From Panax quinquefolius (Eukaryota > Streptophyta > Magnoliopsida > Apiales > Araliaceae): a DNA stretch of 64,000 nucleotides. The position numbers and the translations under genes were made by a program. Location: contig CM035170.1 in NCBI GenBank assembly GCA_020205615.1, forward strand, positions 29,359,568 through 29,423,567, in the 5' to 3' direction. Positions within the stretch are counted from its first letter, which is position 1. Every line of letters starts with the position of its first letter. The notes under the pieces were generated by a model. That model did no database searches. It saw only the letters and a list, made by a program, of their open reading frames with translations, and was not told the origin of the DNA. Shown here piece by piece: positions 10,947 to 22,030 of this stretch.

Positions 10947-12418
10947 ACTTATTGGCTATCAGCTTGCTAGAATTATGGCATAAACTTAAGTATTTTTAGT
11001 GTTTTTTGATGCTTTTATCTTTGTTTTATAGGTTGCATTAAGGAAGCTTGATTGTCATTGAAATGACTTGGATTTGTCAAAGATGGTGAGCGTGTGGTGA
11101 ACTGAAGAATGAAGCATGGCATGTGCATGTGGGAATGGCATCTTAGTAGGGCAAGTGAAAGAAAGAAGAAGATGACAACATAAGCTAAGGATAACAACTG
11201 AAGTAGCAAAGCACCAACAGAAGAAGTGCAACAGATTATAGTACAGTGCAGCTGCGTGGCCGCGCCAACATAAGGAACAAAGGCAACTCTCCCGCTCCAG
11301 GAAGGATCCAGAATGAAGCATGGCGTGCCTGCGCTCTAATTACCATACGGGGTCGCGCAGCCGCGCCAATCAAGGCTAAAAAAATAATAACTTTTCACTT
11401 AATGTCTATTGTAGCATTTGTACTTTAAAGGGATGTATTTGTAAGTTATGGGATATACTTTTGAGTGTTTTATTATTCCATTTTAGGGTTTTATAGAGCT
11501 AGAGAGAGTTCTTAGCTATTCTCCACCATTTTTGGCTTCTCTCTTTAGATCTTAGTAGTTTTTGCTTATTAGAAGTTTATGATGGTTTGATTGTGGATCT
11601 GAACTGAGTTAGAAGCATACTTTGGACAGAGTTTAATCAAATGTGCTCATTACTATTCTCTCTACTCACATTGTTTTCATTGTATCTTCTCATGCTTGGA
11701 TTAAATCCCATAATGATTATTGATTCAGAGATGAACTAATCACCATTATGTGATTCTAATGGATTTTATTGTTTCGTTCAGATCTATATGCCTCGTTGTT
11801 ATGCTTGACTAATTATATTTGGATTTTCTAGATTGGTTGTGCTTATTGCTTAGATGCTTGATCACCATCTACCGTAATAGTTTGTATAGAATTGAAAAAG
11901 GAAGTACAACTTCAGATTTTGGCCTTGCTAGCATATGTTCATGAAATATGCATATGATAGATTTTGTGAATAGTAACTCGGATAGACATATACCAGTTTA
12001 CCATGTGTAGTCATTAAAGAGAACTTGCACTTAAATTAATATTACTTGTAAGTCACATAGACATATAGTGAGTTAGGTAATATTGATGTTCATATGAATT
12101 CTATCTATTTTGTGGATTTTATGTGATATAGGCATGTTGTATTGAAAGATAGCCATGTTTCACTTTTGTGCTCATGACTAGCAATCCATAGTAATTAATT
12201 AGGTTAACACGAGGTGTATAATCTGGATGATGCATTAAGTGACATTAGGATCCTATATCTTTTCAATATGAATCTCTCGCTTGTTAATTAGTTATTTTGA
12301 GTTGATAATCATTTAGTTTTTAAATCACCTTTTATTCGCTCGTTTAAGCAGCCAGATATAGCTATAAAGTTGTTGCATGATAGATTAGGGATCAATAATT
12401 ACTTTTCTTCATGGGAAC
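10926..12418 (+). mobile_element. Athila LTR (LTR-A), 3' end missing
   Basis: It starts TGATAAGTAGG like the LTR at 12419 and shares with it the conserved hairpin (11704-11755), the GGATAGACATATACC..TTTACC..GTGTAG block near 11975 and the final GGATC.ATA..TACTTTTCTT. It stops at 12418, about 110 bp before the expected GGCAACA end, where the next Athila element begins with its own TGATAAG. The most economical reading is that the element at 12419 inserted into this LTR. GGAAC (12414-12418) would be one side of the duplication; the other side is outside the window. Confidence 0.7.
11704..11755 (+). repeat. Conserved Athila LTR hairpin, copy 2
   Basis: AATCCCATAATG pairs with CATTATGTGATT (one mismatch); the inner arm is TTCA-GAGA-TGAA. 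Confidence 0.65.
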
Positions 12419-13004
12419 TGATAAGTAGGTTTTATATGTGACGCCCCCAAAATTAGGTATACATCACCCATCTTGAGTCGCCAGATACATGGTACAGAAT
12501 TCAAATACAACTTAATAATACAACTGTCGTGTACAATACGACAAAATATAAACTGTGAGTTTGAATACAAATATTGCCTACTAGAGAGTATACAAACTCA
12601 AAAGGAGTCCTCATTACAATTATTATCACACTATTTCACAGAATAGTGAGGACTACTAATGCACCATCTACGACCATCACTCTGTTCACCGACTAGTCCC
12701 GGCCTACGTTCTCATTTCTCAAGAGAAACGATAAAAAGAAAAGGGTGAGCTCAACTAGCCCAAAGAAGAAATATTATGACTAAGATAATGCGTAATAAAT
12801 TATCAATAGTCTTCAACAAAGATAACAACCGATAGAATATAATGTACAATAAGTTTTAGATCAAAGCTGCAATGAATAAGAAATCCATTAGAAGAGTCAA
12901 GTAGAGAATAGAATCTACTATCTTCTATGATTTAAAAAGTTTATCATCAATTTTATCGCTAAGACTCAGCTTAATAAATAATCCTCATCATTAACTCATC
13001 CCCG

Positions 13005-13300
13005 CTTCTATGTGCCAAGGATATTTTTAGTATCACGACCACTTAATTATCCATGCACTACGGCCAAAGATAATCGTATTTTCATCAATCGGTCCGATCA
13101 TGCCATAAAACAATTCATCTTTGCAACCTTGGCCAAAGAGAATCCATAGCCATAATCATACCAAAAACTGTCCATCAATGCACTATGGGCCAATGAGGAC
13201 TTTTACCACATCATTTGTAACATTATTACCATGATTATACCGAATAATCATCGGTCATAAGCATACCAAGTCCATCTATGCACTACAGGCCACAGATGAC
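13005..13300 (-). repeat. Loop-conserved hairpin array in Tekay-1 3' LTR
   Basis: Up to five copies of a TGCACTA(C/T)(A/G)GGCCA-cored hairpin, near 13010, 13050, 13110, 13170 and 13272, each with partly pairing flanks. They are the counterparts of the better preserved copies at 17863-18162. Confidence 0.6.
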
Positions 13301-13569
13301 TTTCAACAAAATATAAACATGAGGATGATGACAATGATATAAGAATTCAATAAAAAAAAGTTCAAGAATTAATTTGTCCAGGAACCAATAACGTCCAAAT
13401 TGTCAACATGATATTTCTTTGTGGAGTAAAATTCAAGAATGCTCAGAAGAATATTTCCATGAAAAGATATTGGATGATGCCCAAATATCAAGGTTATTCC
13501 ACTAATTTCATGGATTATAGAAGTCAAAACTTTAACCAACTGAGTATAATAAAGAATGGAATAACAAAA

Positions 13570-14020
13570 GAAATCACCCTGCATGCGATAGACCAGCATA
13601 AAAAAGTTATTCCAATGAATAATAAATAATGGAATCGAAGTCGTGTAAAACGCATGCATGTGATATTCCAATAGAATAATTAATACGGAATCGTGTCCGG
13701 TAAAACGCACCGCATGTGATATTCCAATCAATAATAAAGACGGAACCCAGTCCCGGCAGAACGCACAAAACAGGATATTCCAATGTAATAATAAAGAGGC
13801 GGCACCAGTCCCACAGAGAACACATGAGCATGTGATATTCGAACATAATAATAAATAATGGAATATTATAAGAATTTCACCATGTATGCAGGTCTTTGCA
13901 TAGATAGGTTATTCCAACATAATAATAAAGAATGAAATAACAGAAGAATTTCACCAAGTATATGGTAGCCCGCGTATACAGGTTATTCCAACAGAATAAT
14001 AAAGAATGGAATAACAGAAG
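13570..14020. repeat. LTR minisatellite, 60-70 bp unit, about 7 copies
   Basis: Each unit carries TATTCCAA.(A/G)AATAATAAA and a following GGAAT segment, then AAAACGCATGCAT-like or AGAATTTCACCA.GTAT sequence. Equivalent arrays lie at 18430-18900 in the partner LTR and, inverted, at 47580-47970. Confidence 0.75.
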
Positions 14021-14516
14021 TTCTCTTAATGAATACAAAAGAAATAATACCCCTTACGAGTACAACAAATAATATCCCCTACCTTAGAAAAACTGGATAC
14101 TGGAATAGTGAGGTTGCAAACATCTCTTCTTCTTTCTCTCTATAATTTCTCTCTATAATAATCGCTCTAAAACTTTTGTGAATTGATAAGAAATGAAGGA
14201 AGAATGAGCTTCAATTTATAGGAAAATATAGTTTCAATAATTACACGTTTTGGGGCACGAAATATTACAGTATAATACCTTCCACTTTTTCTTCACTTTT
14301 AATTTAGTCCTGCAAGTATTATCAAACTTGCACCAACTCCCCTAATAGTAAATAATGTGAATCAATAGTAAATCATGTGACTCAATAGTTCTAATCATGT
14401 GATAAAAACAATTACAGTATAGTACCTCCATCTATACCTCTATTTTTAACTTAGTCATGCAAGTATTATCAATCTTGCACCACCACCCCTAATAGTATAA
14501 GAATGTTAATCAATAG

Positions 14517-14605
14517 TACCCCATGAATAGTAACTCATGAATAGTAACTCGTGAATAGTAACTCATGAATAGTAACTCATGAATAGTAACTCGTGAATAG
14601 TACTC
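14517..14605. repeat. 14 bp minisatellite in LTR
   Basis: Six or so head-to-tail units of GAATAGTAACTC(A/G)T. The partner LTR has fewer units at 19312-19375. Confidence 0.85.
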
Positions 14606-14787
14606 TGACACAAAAAGTGCTCTGAATACCCGAGTGAACAATATAACCTCCAGACATCAATTATCATCGAAAAACATGTCAATTTCCACTAACACTAATA
14701 ATCCCAATACAATGGAACAATCAATTTCATCTTTAATTAACACAACTTATTCATCATTAATATTATAACTCACAGTATTTAACAACC

Positions 14788-14882
14788 ATGTCGTTCCTAG
14801 GAAAGAGGGGGCTTTTCGATAAGGATTTCTCCTTATTGGCGCGCAATTAGGTGACCAAACCTCTCCTTGATAGAACTTCTAG
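14788..14882 (-). repeat. Conserved structured LTR block, copy 2
   Basis: Same block as at 8211. The sense strand gives ATAAGGA-GAAA-TCCTTAT with a perfect 7 bp stem. The C-rich-loop hairpin has one mismatch here. Confidence 0.7.
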
Positions 14883-15423
14883 ACATTGTCAATATTGCAA
14901 ATAATAATATGAATAACTTTGTCATCCCAATTATTGATTTAATAATATATTATATTATGTAGATGATACTGTGACAATAATTGAATCAATAATATGAGAG
15001 ATATGATACAGCACTTACTGTAGCAATAATTGAGTATAACTGAGTGACTTCTCACGTAAGCATCAATAATCAATACCGTGTGCTACTATGCAGCCATGCA
15101 TATTACTGTACTTTTACTACCGGATAGTTCGACAGTTTTAATGGTAACACTTCCGCCGTTATTTTCATAAAAATATTTTTGTCGTTTTCTCATTCCGACA
15201 ATAATTACGTTGTGGGATCCACCAATAATTGTACCGTCGTACCTCTATTCCCCGATAAAAAGAATATTCCCCGACCAATCAAATATTATACAACAACTTG
15301 CATACTTTGCAAAATTTATAAATATTACCCACAACTATAACATTATATCAAATCCACACCATAATATTAAAAAAATTATTTCGAGAAAATTAAATATTTA
15401 TACATAAAATCTAGGGTCTCACA

Positions 15424-15440
15424 ATCTCCCCTCCTTATGG
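15424..15440 (-). promoter_or_regulatory. Polypurine tract of Tekay-1
   Basis: On the minus strand it reads AAGGAGGGGAGAT directly before the TGTGAGACCC start of the 3' LTR, the place where plus-strand DNA synthesis is primed in this family. Confidence 0.85.
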
Positions 15441-15479
15441 AATTTCGCCCTCAAAATTTACGTGCGTACCTGGAATGCA

Positions 15480-16060
15480 GAAGAGATGAGGATACCCTTA
15501 CTTCATTTCAGATTCTAACTCTTGAGGTATAACCTTTGAGTGTTCAATACGATCCTTCTTATCCAATATTTTAAAATGTATCTCATCATACGTTAAATTA
15601 TCTGCTATCTCGTCCGGTTCCAAATTAATAATATGGTTCGGGTCGTCCACATATTTACGTAACATCGATACGTTATGAACACGCGACATACTTGGCGGTA
15701 AAACGAGTCTATAAGCCACAGTTCCTACTTTATCGAGGATTTCAAATGGGCCAATTAAATCGAGGGTTGAGATTTTTTCTCTTCGTCGATTCTTGCTTCT
15801 AGAATAACGCTCTCTTGAACCTTCTTAATTCTTCACATTCATCAGCTCCAAGTGTGTAGCTTGAGTGACTTTAACTTTATCGATTAAAGTCGATTCTACT
15901 CGTATATTCGTTATCTTCACGGGGGTTCGTATATTCGTACTTGTAAACGCATATGATCTTCTACTCAACGCGTCAGCTACCACATTCGCTTTTCCACGAT
16001 GGTATTGAATGATATGATCATAATCTTCAACGAATCGAGCCAACGTCTTTGGCACATGTT
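15480..16060 (-). pseudogene. Chromovirus RNase H end, integrase C-terminus and chromodomain remnant
   Basis: Read on the minus strand, 16055-15825 holds the end of RNase H (DYDHIIQYHRGKANVVADAL, as in Tekay-2) and the start of the RNase H-integrase linker ([11 protein letters not shown]). After 15824 it jumps to the integrase C-terminal domain (GPFEILDKVG.VAYRLVLPP, VHNVSMLRKYV) and to the LTYDEI.FKILDKKDR..HSKVIP segment that precedes or begins the chromodomain in Tekay elements. The whole integrase core is missing. Stops lie at the junctions. Confidence 0.8.
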
Positions 16061-16735
16061 ACGTTCGTTTTAGGTAAAGAAAATATTTGAGGGTTTAAGA
16101 AATGGGTTTTGTACTGGGGTCAATACAAAATTCGATTTCACGCTCTAGGGTAGGCTAAGAAGTCTTTAAGAATACGTCAGAAAATTTATTAACAATAGAA
16201 ATATCATTCAAAGTTGTGACCCTCATCAAAGACTTGGATAGTACGTCACATTGATACCTATCAACTTGCCATCGTGAATCACGATGTTGCCTATAGAAAG
16301 TCTGGCTTTGGTGCATTCCACACAAGGAAGTCAACAACGAAAGGATCGGGGCTCTTTACTTATGGCTTAATATAACAGTGATTGACTTTAGTGGTTTGGT
16401 TGCTTGAATTCACATAATAGGTCGGTTAGGAATATGAAAGCTGACAACCTTACGAAAAGCATGATGAGTAGTTAACCAATCGATTTCTAAAATCTCATCA
16501 AAGGCAAGTATTTTCAAAGAGATAAGATCGACAGGTAACGTGAAAGTGTTGATTTGAATCAAACAAGATTTATAAACAGTGGAGGTAACGAAGGCTTCTA
16601 CTAACTAAGTTTCAACCAATAAGTCAAAGTCTAACTTCTCTGGGGTCAAATTTAAACGTTGAATGCAAACAAGAGAGATAAAAGAATGGGTAGACCCGGT
16701 ATCTAATAAGGTATAGACTTCGCAAGAATTTATAA
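16061..16735 (-). pseudogene. Chromovirus protease and N-terminal RT remnant
   Basis: On the minus strand the protease loop LLDTGSTHSFIS lies near 16700-16665, followed by EKLDFDLLVET, STVYKSCLIQIN and VDLISLKILAFD, each matching the protease of Tekay-2 at 50430-50720. Further down, DISIVNKFSDVF and EIEFCIDPSTKPIS correspond to the start of RT. The rest of RT and most of RNase H are deleted. Several stops and a frameshift are present. Confidence 0.8.
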
Positions 16736-17124
16736 TTAACTAACTCGTGCTAACTTCGTTCGGGTCACTCGCTTTTTGTGAAGTCACAAAAAACTCTCTT
16801 ATTGAAACCACCGACTTTGTTTTGTCCGTATCCGCCTTTGGTGCCACCGTTCCAGCTGGATTTGACTTCACTATACGAAAAAATCGAGCTAAAAAACCTT
16901 CTCTTCTTGAAGTTTCCACTTCAATTATCTTGGCCATTATTACCACCGAAGTGGTTACCATTCTTGGCATGATAATTTCCCCCACGATGGTTATCATTGT
17001 TTCGATAGCCGTTGCCACCTATATGATTATTATCGTTTTGTTGGTCGTTACCTTTTTCTTGAGCTGAATCAACGCTCTCATGTGCTTCATTGCTTATCTC
17101 AGCATTTTCAGATGCCATTCTCAA
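16736..17124 (-). pseudogene. Chromovirus gag remnant
   Basis: The start MASENAEISNEAHESV parallels MTSENVENSNGAHETV of Tekay-2 gag. It then runs straight into the Asn/Gly-rich stretch (NHIGGNGYRNNDNHRGGN) that precedes the zinc knuckles in Tekay-2. The capsid region between them, more than 200 codons, has been deleted in frame, and a frameshift follows near 16920. No zinc knuckle remains. Confidence 0.8.
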
Positions 17125-17285
17125 ACACTATCACAAAACAAGGGTTATTTAACATATCACATATTATCCCTATACTCTGACCGACCAATTAAATACCAAA
17201 TAAACTTAGGTAGGTCATACTAGCGAAGGAATTCCCCGTCTCTCCCATCCTAGTTCTTGTCTCACATCTTAGCCAGGGATCATAT

Positions 17286-17303
17286 CCCTAAGCTTTGATA
17301 CCA
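17286..17303 (-). promoter_or_regulatory. Primer-binding site, initiator tRNA-Met type
   Basis: On the minus strand TGGTATCAAAGCTTAGGG, two bases after the LTR. Its first eleven or so bases match the complement of the plant initiator tRNA-Met 3' end (TGGTATCAGAGC) with one difference. Confidence 0.85.
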
Positions 17304-17862
17304 ACTATGACGCCCCCAAAATTAGGTATACATCACTCATCTTGAGTCGTCAGATACATGCTACAGAATTCAAATACAACTTAATAATATAATTGTCGTG
17401 TACAATACGACAAAACATAAATTGTGACTTTGAATATAAATATTGCCTACTAGAGAGTATACAAACTCAAAAGGAGTCCTCATTACAATTATTATCACAC
17501 TATTTCATAGAATAGTGAGGACTACTAATGCACCATCCAGGACCATCACTCTGTTCCCCGGCCGCCCCAAATACGTTCTCATTTCTGAAGAGAATAAAGA
17601 AAAGAAAAGGGTGAGCTCAACTAGCCAGTAAGAAATATTATGACTAAGATAATGCAGAATAAATTATCAATAGCCTTCAACAGTATAAAAACTGATAGAA
17701 TATAATAAACAACAAGTTTTAGATCAAAAACTACAGCGGAATAAGCAATCCATTAGAAGAGTCAAGTAAAGAATAAAATCTACTATCTTCTATGATTTAA
17801 AAAGTTTATCGTCAATTTTATCGTTAAGACTCAGCTTAATAAATAATCCACATCATTAACTC

Positions 17863-18162
17863 ATCCCTGCACTACAGGCCAAGGATATTTTTAGTATCAC
17901 GACCACGAATTATCCATGCACTACGGGCCAAAGATAATCGTGTTTTCATCAACGGTCCGGATCATGCCATAAAACAATTCATCTTTGCACCCTTGGCCGA
18001 AGAGAATCCATAGCCATAATCATACCAAAAACTGTCCATCAATGTACTACGGGCCAATGAGGACTTTTACCACATCATTTGTAACATTACGGTCGTGATT
18101 ATACCGAATAATCCCTGGTCATAATCATACCAAGTCCATCTATGCACTATAGGCCACAGATG
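17863..18162 (-). repeat. Loop-conserved hairpin array in Tekay-1 5' LTR
   Basis: Five hairpins share a CACTAC(A/G)GGC-type loop but differ in their stems: ATCCCTG/CAAGGAT (17863-17886), ATCCATG/CAAAGAT (17912-17935), ATCTTTG/CGAAGAG (17981-18004), CATCAATG/CAATGAGG (18038-18061) and CATCTATG/CACAGATG (18138-18162). The stem halves tend to change together. Confidence 0.7.
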
Positions 18163-18429
18163 ACTTTCAACAAAATATAAAAATGAGGATGATGACAATG
18201 ATATAAGAATTCAATAAAACAAGTTCAAGAATTAATTTGTCTAGGAACCAATAACGTCCAAATTGTCAACATGATATTTCTTTGTGGAGTAAAATTCAAG
18301 AATGCTCAAAAGAATATATCCATAAAAGGATACTGGATGAAGCGCAAATATCAAGGATATTCCCCTAATTTCATGGATTATAGAAGTCAAAACTTTAACC
18401 AATTGAGTATAATAAAGAATGGAATAACA

Positions 18430-18900
18430 AAAGAAAGCACCATGCATGCGATAGACCACACAGGCAAGTTATTCCAACAGAATAATAAATAACGAAATCG
18501 TGTCCAAATAAGAAAAACGCATGCATATGATATGATATTCCAATGTAATAATAAAGAGCGGAATCAGTCCTGCGTAAAACGCATGCATACGATATATTCA
18601 ATGAGAATAATAAAGACGGAACCGTGTCGGCGTGTGAGAACGCATGCATATGATATTCCAAATGTAATAATAAAGACGGAACTAGGTCCGGCGTAGAACG
18701 CATAGACATGATATTCCAACAGAATAATAAAGAATGGAATATTAGAAGAATTTCACCATGTATGCAGTACTTTGAATAGACATGTTATTCCAACATAATA
18801 ATAAAGAATGGAATAACAGAAGAATTTCACCAAGTATATGGTAGCCCGCGTATACAGGTTATTCCAACAGAATTATAAAGAATGGAATAACAGAAGTTCT
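18430..18900. repeat. LTR minisatellite, 60-70 bp unit
   Basis: Counterpart of 13570-14020 in the partner LTR, about seven units with AATAATAAAGA.GGAAT cores. Confidence 0.75.
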
Positions 18901-19311
18901 CTTCATGAATACAAAAGAAATAATACCCCTTACGAGTACAACAAATAATATCCCCTACCTTAGAAAAACTGGATACTAGAATAGTGAGGTAGAAAACTTC
19001 TCTTCTTCTTTCTCTCTATAATTTCTCTCTATAATAATCGGTCTAAAGCTTTTGTGAATTGGTGAGAAATGAAGAAAGAATGAGCTTCTATTTATAGGAA
19101 AATATAGTTTCGATAATTGCACGTTTTGGGGCTTGAAATATTATAGTATAATACCTTCCACTTTTTCTTCACTTTTAATTTAGTCCTGCAAGTATTATCA
19201 AACTTGCACCAACTCCCCTAATAGTAAATAATGTGAATCAATAGTAAATCATGTGACTCAATAGTTCTAATCATGTGATAAAAACAATTACAGTATAGTA
19301 CCTCCATCTAT

Positions 19312-19375
19312 AGTAACTCGTGAATAGTAACTCATGAATAGTAACTCGTGAATAGTAACTCGTGAATAGTACTCT
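19312..19375. repeat. 14 bp minisatellite in LTR
   Basis: Four to five GAATAGTAACTC(A/G)T units, fewer than in the partner LTR at 14517-14605. Confidence 0.85.
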
Positions 19376-19555
19376 AACACAAAAAGTGCTCCGAATACCC
19401 GAGTGAACAATATAACCTCCATACATCAATTATCATCGAAATAAATGTCAATTTCCGCTAACACTAATAATCCCAATACAATAGAACAATCAATTTCATC
19501 TTTAATCAACACAACTTATTTATCATTAATATTATAACTCATAATATTTAACAAC

Positions 19556-19650
19556 CAGGTCGTTCCTAGGAAAGAGGGGGCTTTCCGATAAGGATTTCTC
19601 CTTATTAGCGCGCAATTAGGTGACCAAACCTCTCCTTAACAGAACTTCTA
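19556..19650 (-). repeat. Conserved structured LTR block, copy 3
   Basis: In window orientation the stem-loop ATAAGGA-TTTC-TCCTTAT lies at 19588-19605 (GAAA loop on the sense strand). GGAAAG-AGGGGG-CTTTCC lies at 19569-19586. Both stems are perfect in this copy. Confidence 0.75.
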
Positions 19651-20192
19651 AACATTATTAATATTGAAAATAATAATATGAATAACGTTTTTGTCTCAAT
19701 TATTGATTTAATAATATAACATATTATGTAGATGATACTGTGACAATAATTGAATCAATAATATGAGAGATATGATACAACAATTACTGTAGCAATAATT
19801 GAGTATAACTGAGTGACTACTCACGTAAGCATCAATAATCAATACCGTGTTCTACTATGCAACCACGCATATTACTGTACTTTTACTACCGGGTAGTTCA
19901 ACAGTTTTAATGGTAGCACTTCTGCCGTTATATTCATAAAAATATTTTTGTCGTTTTCTCATTCCGACATTTATTCCGTTTTGGGGTCCACCAATGATTG
20001 TACCGTCGTACGGATATTCCCCGACAAAAAGAATATTCCCCAACCAATCGAATATTATACAACAACTTGCATACTTTGTAAAATTTATAAATATTACCCA
20101 CAACTATAACATTATATCAAATCCACACCATAATATTAAAAAAATTATTTCGAGAAAATTAAATATTTATTCATAAAATCTGGGGTCTCACA

Positions 20193-21773
20193 TTATACCT
20201 ACTTATTGGATGTTAATTCATGAGAATTATGCTCATCTCAAGTAGATTTTACTATGTTTTTGTGCATTTTATGTTGTTTATCATTTCTTGTAGTGGAACT
20301 CTTATGGCAAGGAAATTCATAGAAAAAGGAAAGAATGGCATGGATAAGCATGGTGACATGAGCTAGCAAGGACTAGGCATGATGGATATGGGTAGATGAG
20401 GAACTGAAGTAGTGGATGAGTGCTATGCAGAAAAGGAAAGATGAAGAACAAACAACAAAGCAAGAAGCAACAGTAAAAGACAACAAGCAGTAGCCACGCG
20501 GCTAATTAAGCCTTACAACGCGTGCCCGCGCAACTTGAAGACATACAAGAACGAAACTTGTGCGCCCAATCCAAGGCTTCGATAGGCACACCTATCGAGC
20601 GCCCGCACCCATTTTACACTAGGATCATGCGTGACCGCGCGAGTCCTCTGCAGTCTGTTTGTTGACTTTTTTTGTAATTTGAATTTTGAGCGCTTGATGC
20701 TCATCTGAACAATACTGGTTGGTACCAGACGTGTGTTATTGGGTCTTTTATCAATTTTTCATATTAAGTAATTAGGGTTCCTATGTTTTAACTAGTCTAG
20801 ACAGGATTTGATTAATTTTTGATACATTCTATTTCCTCTCTTTACTTTGGTTATTGAATAATTGTTAATTTCATTTTCTAGAGATTATTGGTTCTTTGGA
20901 ACACACATTGGAGCAGATTCTACAACTGGGTTTAATCATTTCTCTTTCATCTCTTATTTGCATTGTTTAATTCTATGTGTTGCTTCAATCCCATAATGGT
21001 TTTTGGTTCAAAAATGAACTAAACTCCATTATGGGATTCTAATGGATTTTGATATATTGTCTAAATTTATGTAGCTGATTGTATGATTGTATGTTTATCA
21101 TTTGATTACCTATTATGATTTAGCGTATTGAATGAATGTTTGATCACCATTCACCTTGTATGCTTATATGGATTTGAAAAATGAAATATGAGTATAGATA
21201 TAATCATAATAGCATATGTTTATGAGGCTGAGTTGTTTAGCTTTGTAATCCGTGAACCGGATAGAAATATATCGTTTCACCGTGTGTAGTACTGAAAGAG
21301 CCTGTGCTTTAATTCCTTATTGCTGCAATATCACATAGACATATAATGATTTTGGTAATTGTGTTGCTTACATGATTTCTATCATTTGTGGAAGTTATAT
21401 AAATAGGTCATAGTTTATTGAAAAATGGTTATGTCCACCTTTGTGCTCTTGACTAGTTTCATGATAAATATATAAGCTTTACATGATAGTTACAAGTTAG
21501 ATGAATTATTAAATGAAGTTAGAATCCCATTATTTCCAAATTTTATTTCATTATTGTAGTAATATATTTTTATTCATTAATTGAGTTTAGTATAAATTAT
21601 AATTGTGAGTTATTCGTCAAAGCATATGAAAATAGTGACATGATTGATGTATGCTAATTAAGATTTAATACCTTTCTCTGTGGATCGATACTTTTCTTAC
21701 TCTGTACTACTTGTTGACCCATGTATGCTTTCATGAGTTAGAGTCCTTTTGTTAAACTAAAAAGGAGGCAACA
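20193..21773 (+). mobile_element. Athila-B 5' LTR, main part
   Basis: Continues the LTR begun at 12419-12436 after the Tekay-1 insertion. Joined across one copy of TTATA the start reads TGATAAGTAGG, TTTTATA, CCTACTTATTGG, parallel to LTR-A. It ends AGGAGGCAACA, six bases before the PBS. The LTR without the insertion is about 1.6 kb. It carries the Athila hairpin (20987-21038) and the CTCTGTGGATCGATAC block near its 3' end. Confidence 0.9.
20987..21038 (+). repeat. Conserved Athila LTR hairpin, copy 3
   Basis: Perfect 13 bp outer stem AATCCCATAATGG/CCATTATGGGATT, with an inner arm TTCA-AAAA-TGAA. Confidence 0.8.
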
Positions 21774-21779
21774 AGTTTT

Positions 21780-21798
21780 TGGCGCCAGTTGTCGGGGA
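21780..21798 (+). promoter_or_regulatory. Primer-binding site of Athila-B, tRNA-Asp type, mutated
   Basis: TGGCGCCAGTTGTCGGGGA differs from the tRNA-Asp complement by one inserted A and one C-to-T change. Confidence 0.85.
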
Positions 21799-22030
21799 CT
21801 ATGTTTCGAAGTGGGTGGAAGTGGCAGCCTTTCTAACTTATGATGCCAAGGTGGTCCTAAGATTTTTACAAAGAAGTATTTTTACAAGGTTTGGGACTCC
21901 AAGGGCTATCATTAGTGATGAAGACAGTCATTTCTGCAATTTTCTTCTCAGACCTAATTGTAATTACTTGACATTGTTCCCTCCCTTCCCTTCTTGGATT
22001 AGCCTCTATGGTACTTGGCAATGAACCCCG
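21799..22030 (+). pseudogene. Displaced integrase fragment and inverted gag scrap
   Basis: About 21803-21940 is almost identical to the element's own integrase segment at 45003-45135 ([35 protein letters not shown]). It sits directly behind the PBS, where the leader and gag should be. At about 21950-22026 comes a piece that is gag only on the minus strand: it encodes the LPSNTE.NP..EGKE motif antisense to the element, as a comparison with 1850-1930 shows. The gag body is absent. This is an internal rearrangement, probably from template switching or recombination. Confidence 0.8.

Larger units (their letters stand above)
12437..15423 (-). mobile_element. 3' LTR of Tekay-1
   Basis: Left copy in window coordinates. 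It contains the hairpin array (13005-13300), a 60-70 bp minisatellite (13570-14020), a 14 bp minisatellite (14517-14605), a TATA-like TATAAATTG at 14220-14212 and the conserved block at 14788-14882. It is about 100 bp longer than its partner, mainly because of a segment around 14430-14520 absent there. Confidence 0.92.
12437..20192 (-). mobile_element. Tekay/Del-type chromovirus, internally deleted (Tekay-1)
   Basis: A 7.76 kb element with two LTRs of about 2.99 and 2.89 kb and a 1.88 kb interior. Ends are TGTGAC and TCTCACA. It is flanked by a perfect five-base duplication TTATA (12432-12436 and 20193-20197) inside the Athila-B LTR. The PBS matches initiator tRNA-Met and a purine tract borders the 3' LTR. 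The interior keeps only scraps of gag, protease, RT, RNase H and integrase/chromodomain in canonical order, so it could move only with proteins from a relative. Confidence 0.92.
17306..20192 (-). mobile_element. 5' LTR of Tekay-1
   Basis: Right copy in window coordinates. TATAAATAG lies at 19096-19088 on the minus strand. It has the same internal arrays as the partner LTR but a shorter 14 bp minisatellite and a roughly 100 bp deletion near 19310. The inner end reads TATGACGCC, against TGTGACGCC at the outer end of the partner. Confidence 0.92.

Noticed and set aside
13570..14020. Regularly spaced repeats that could suggest a CRISPR-like array
   Set aside because: Plant LTR context, imperfect units, and variable sequence that is itself repeated in the partner LTR; no cas genes.
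16747..17067. 106-codon plus-strand frame
   Set aside because: Antisense shadow of the Tekay-1 gag remnant.
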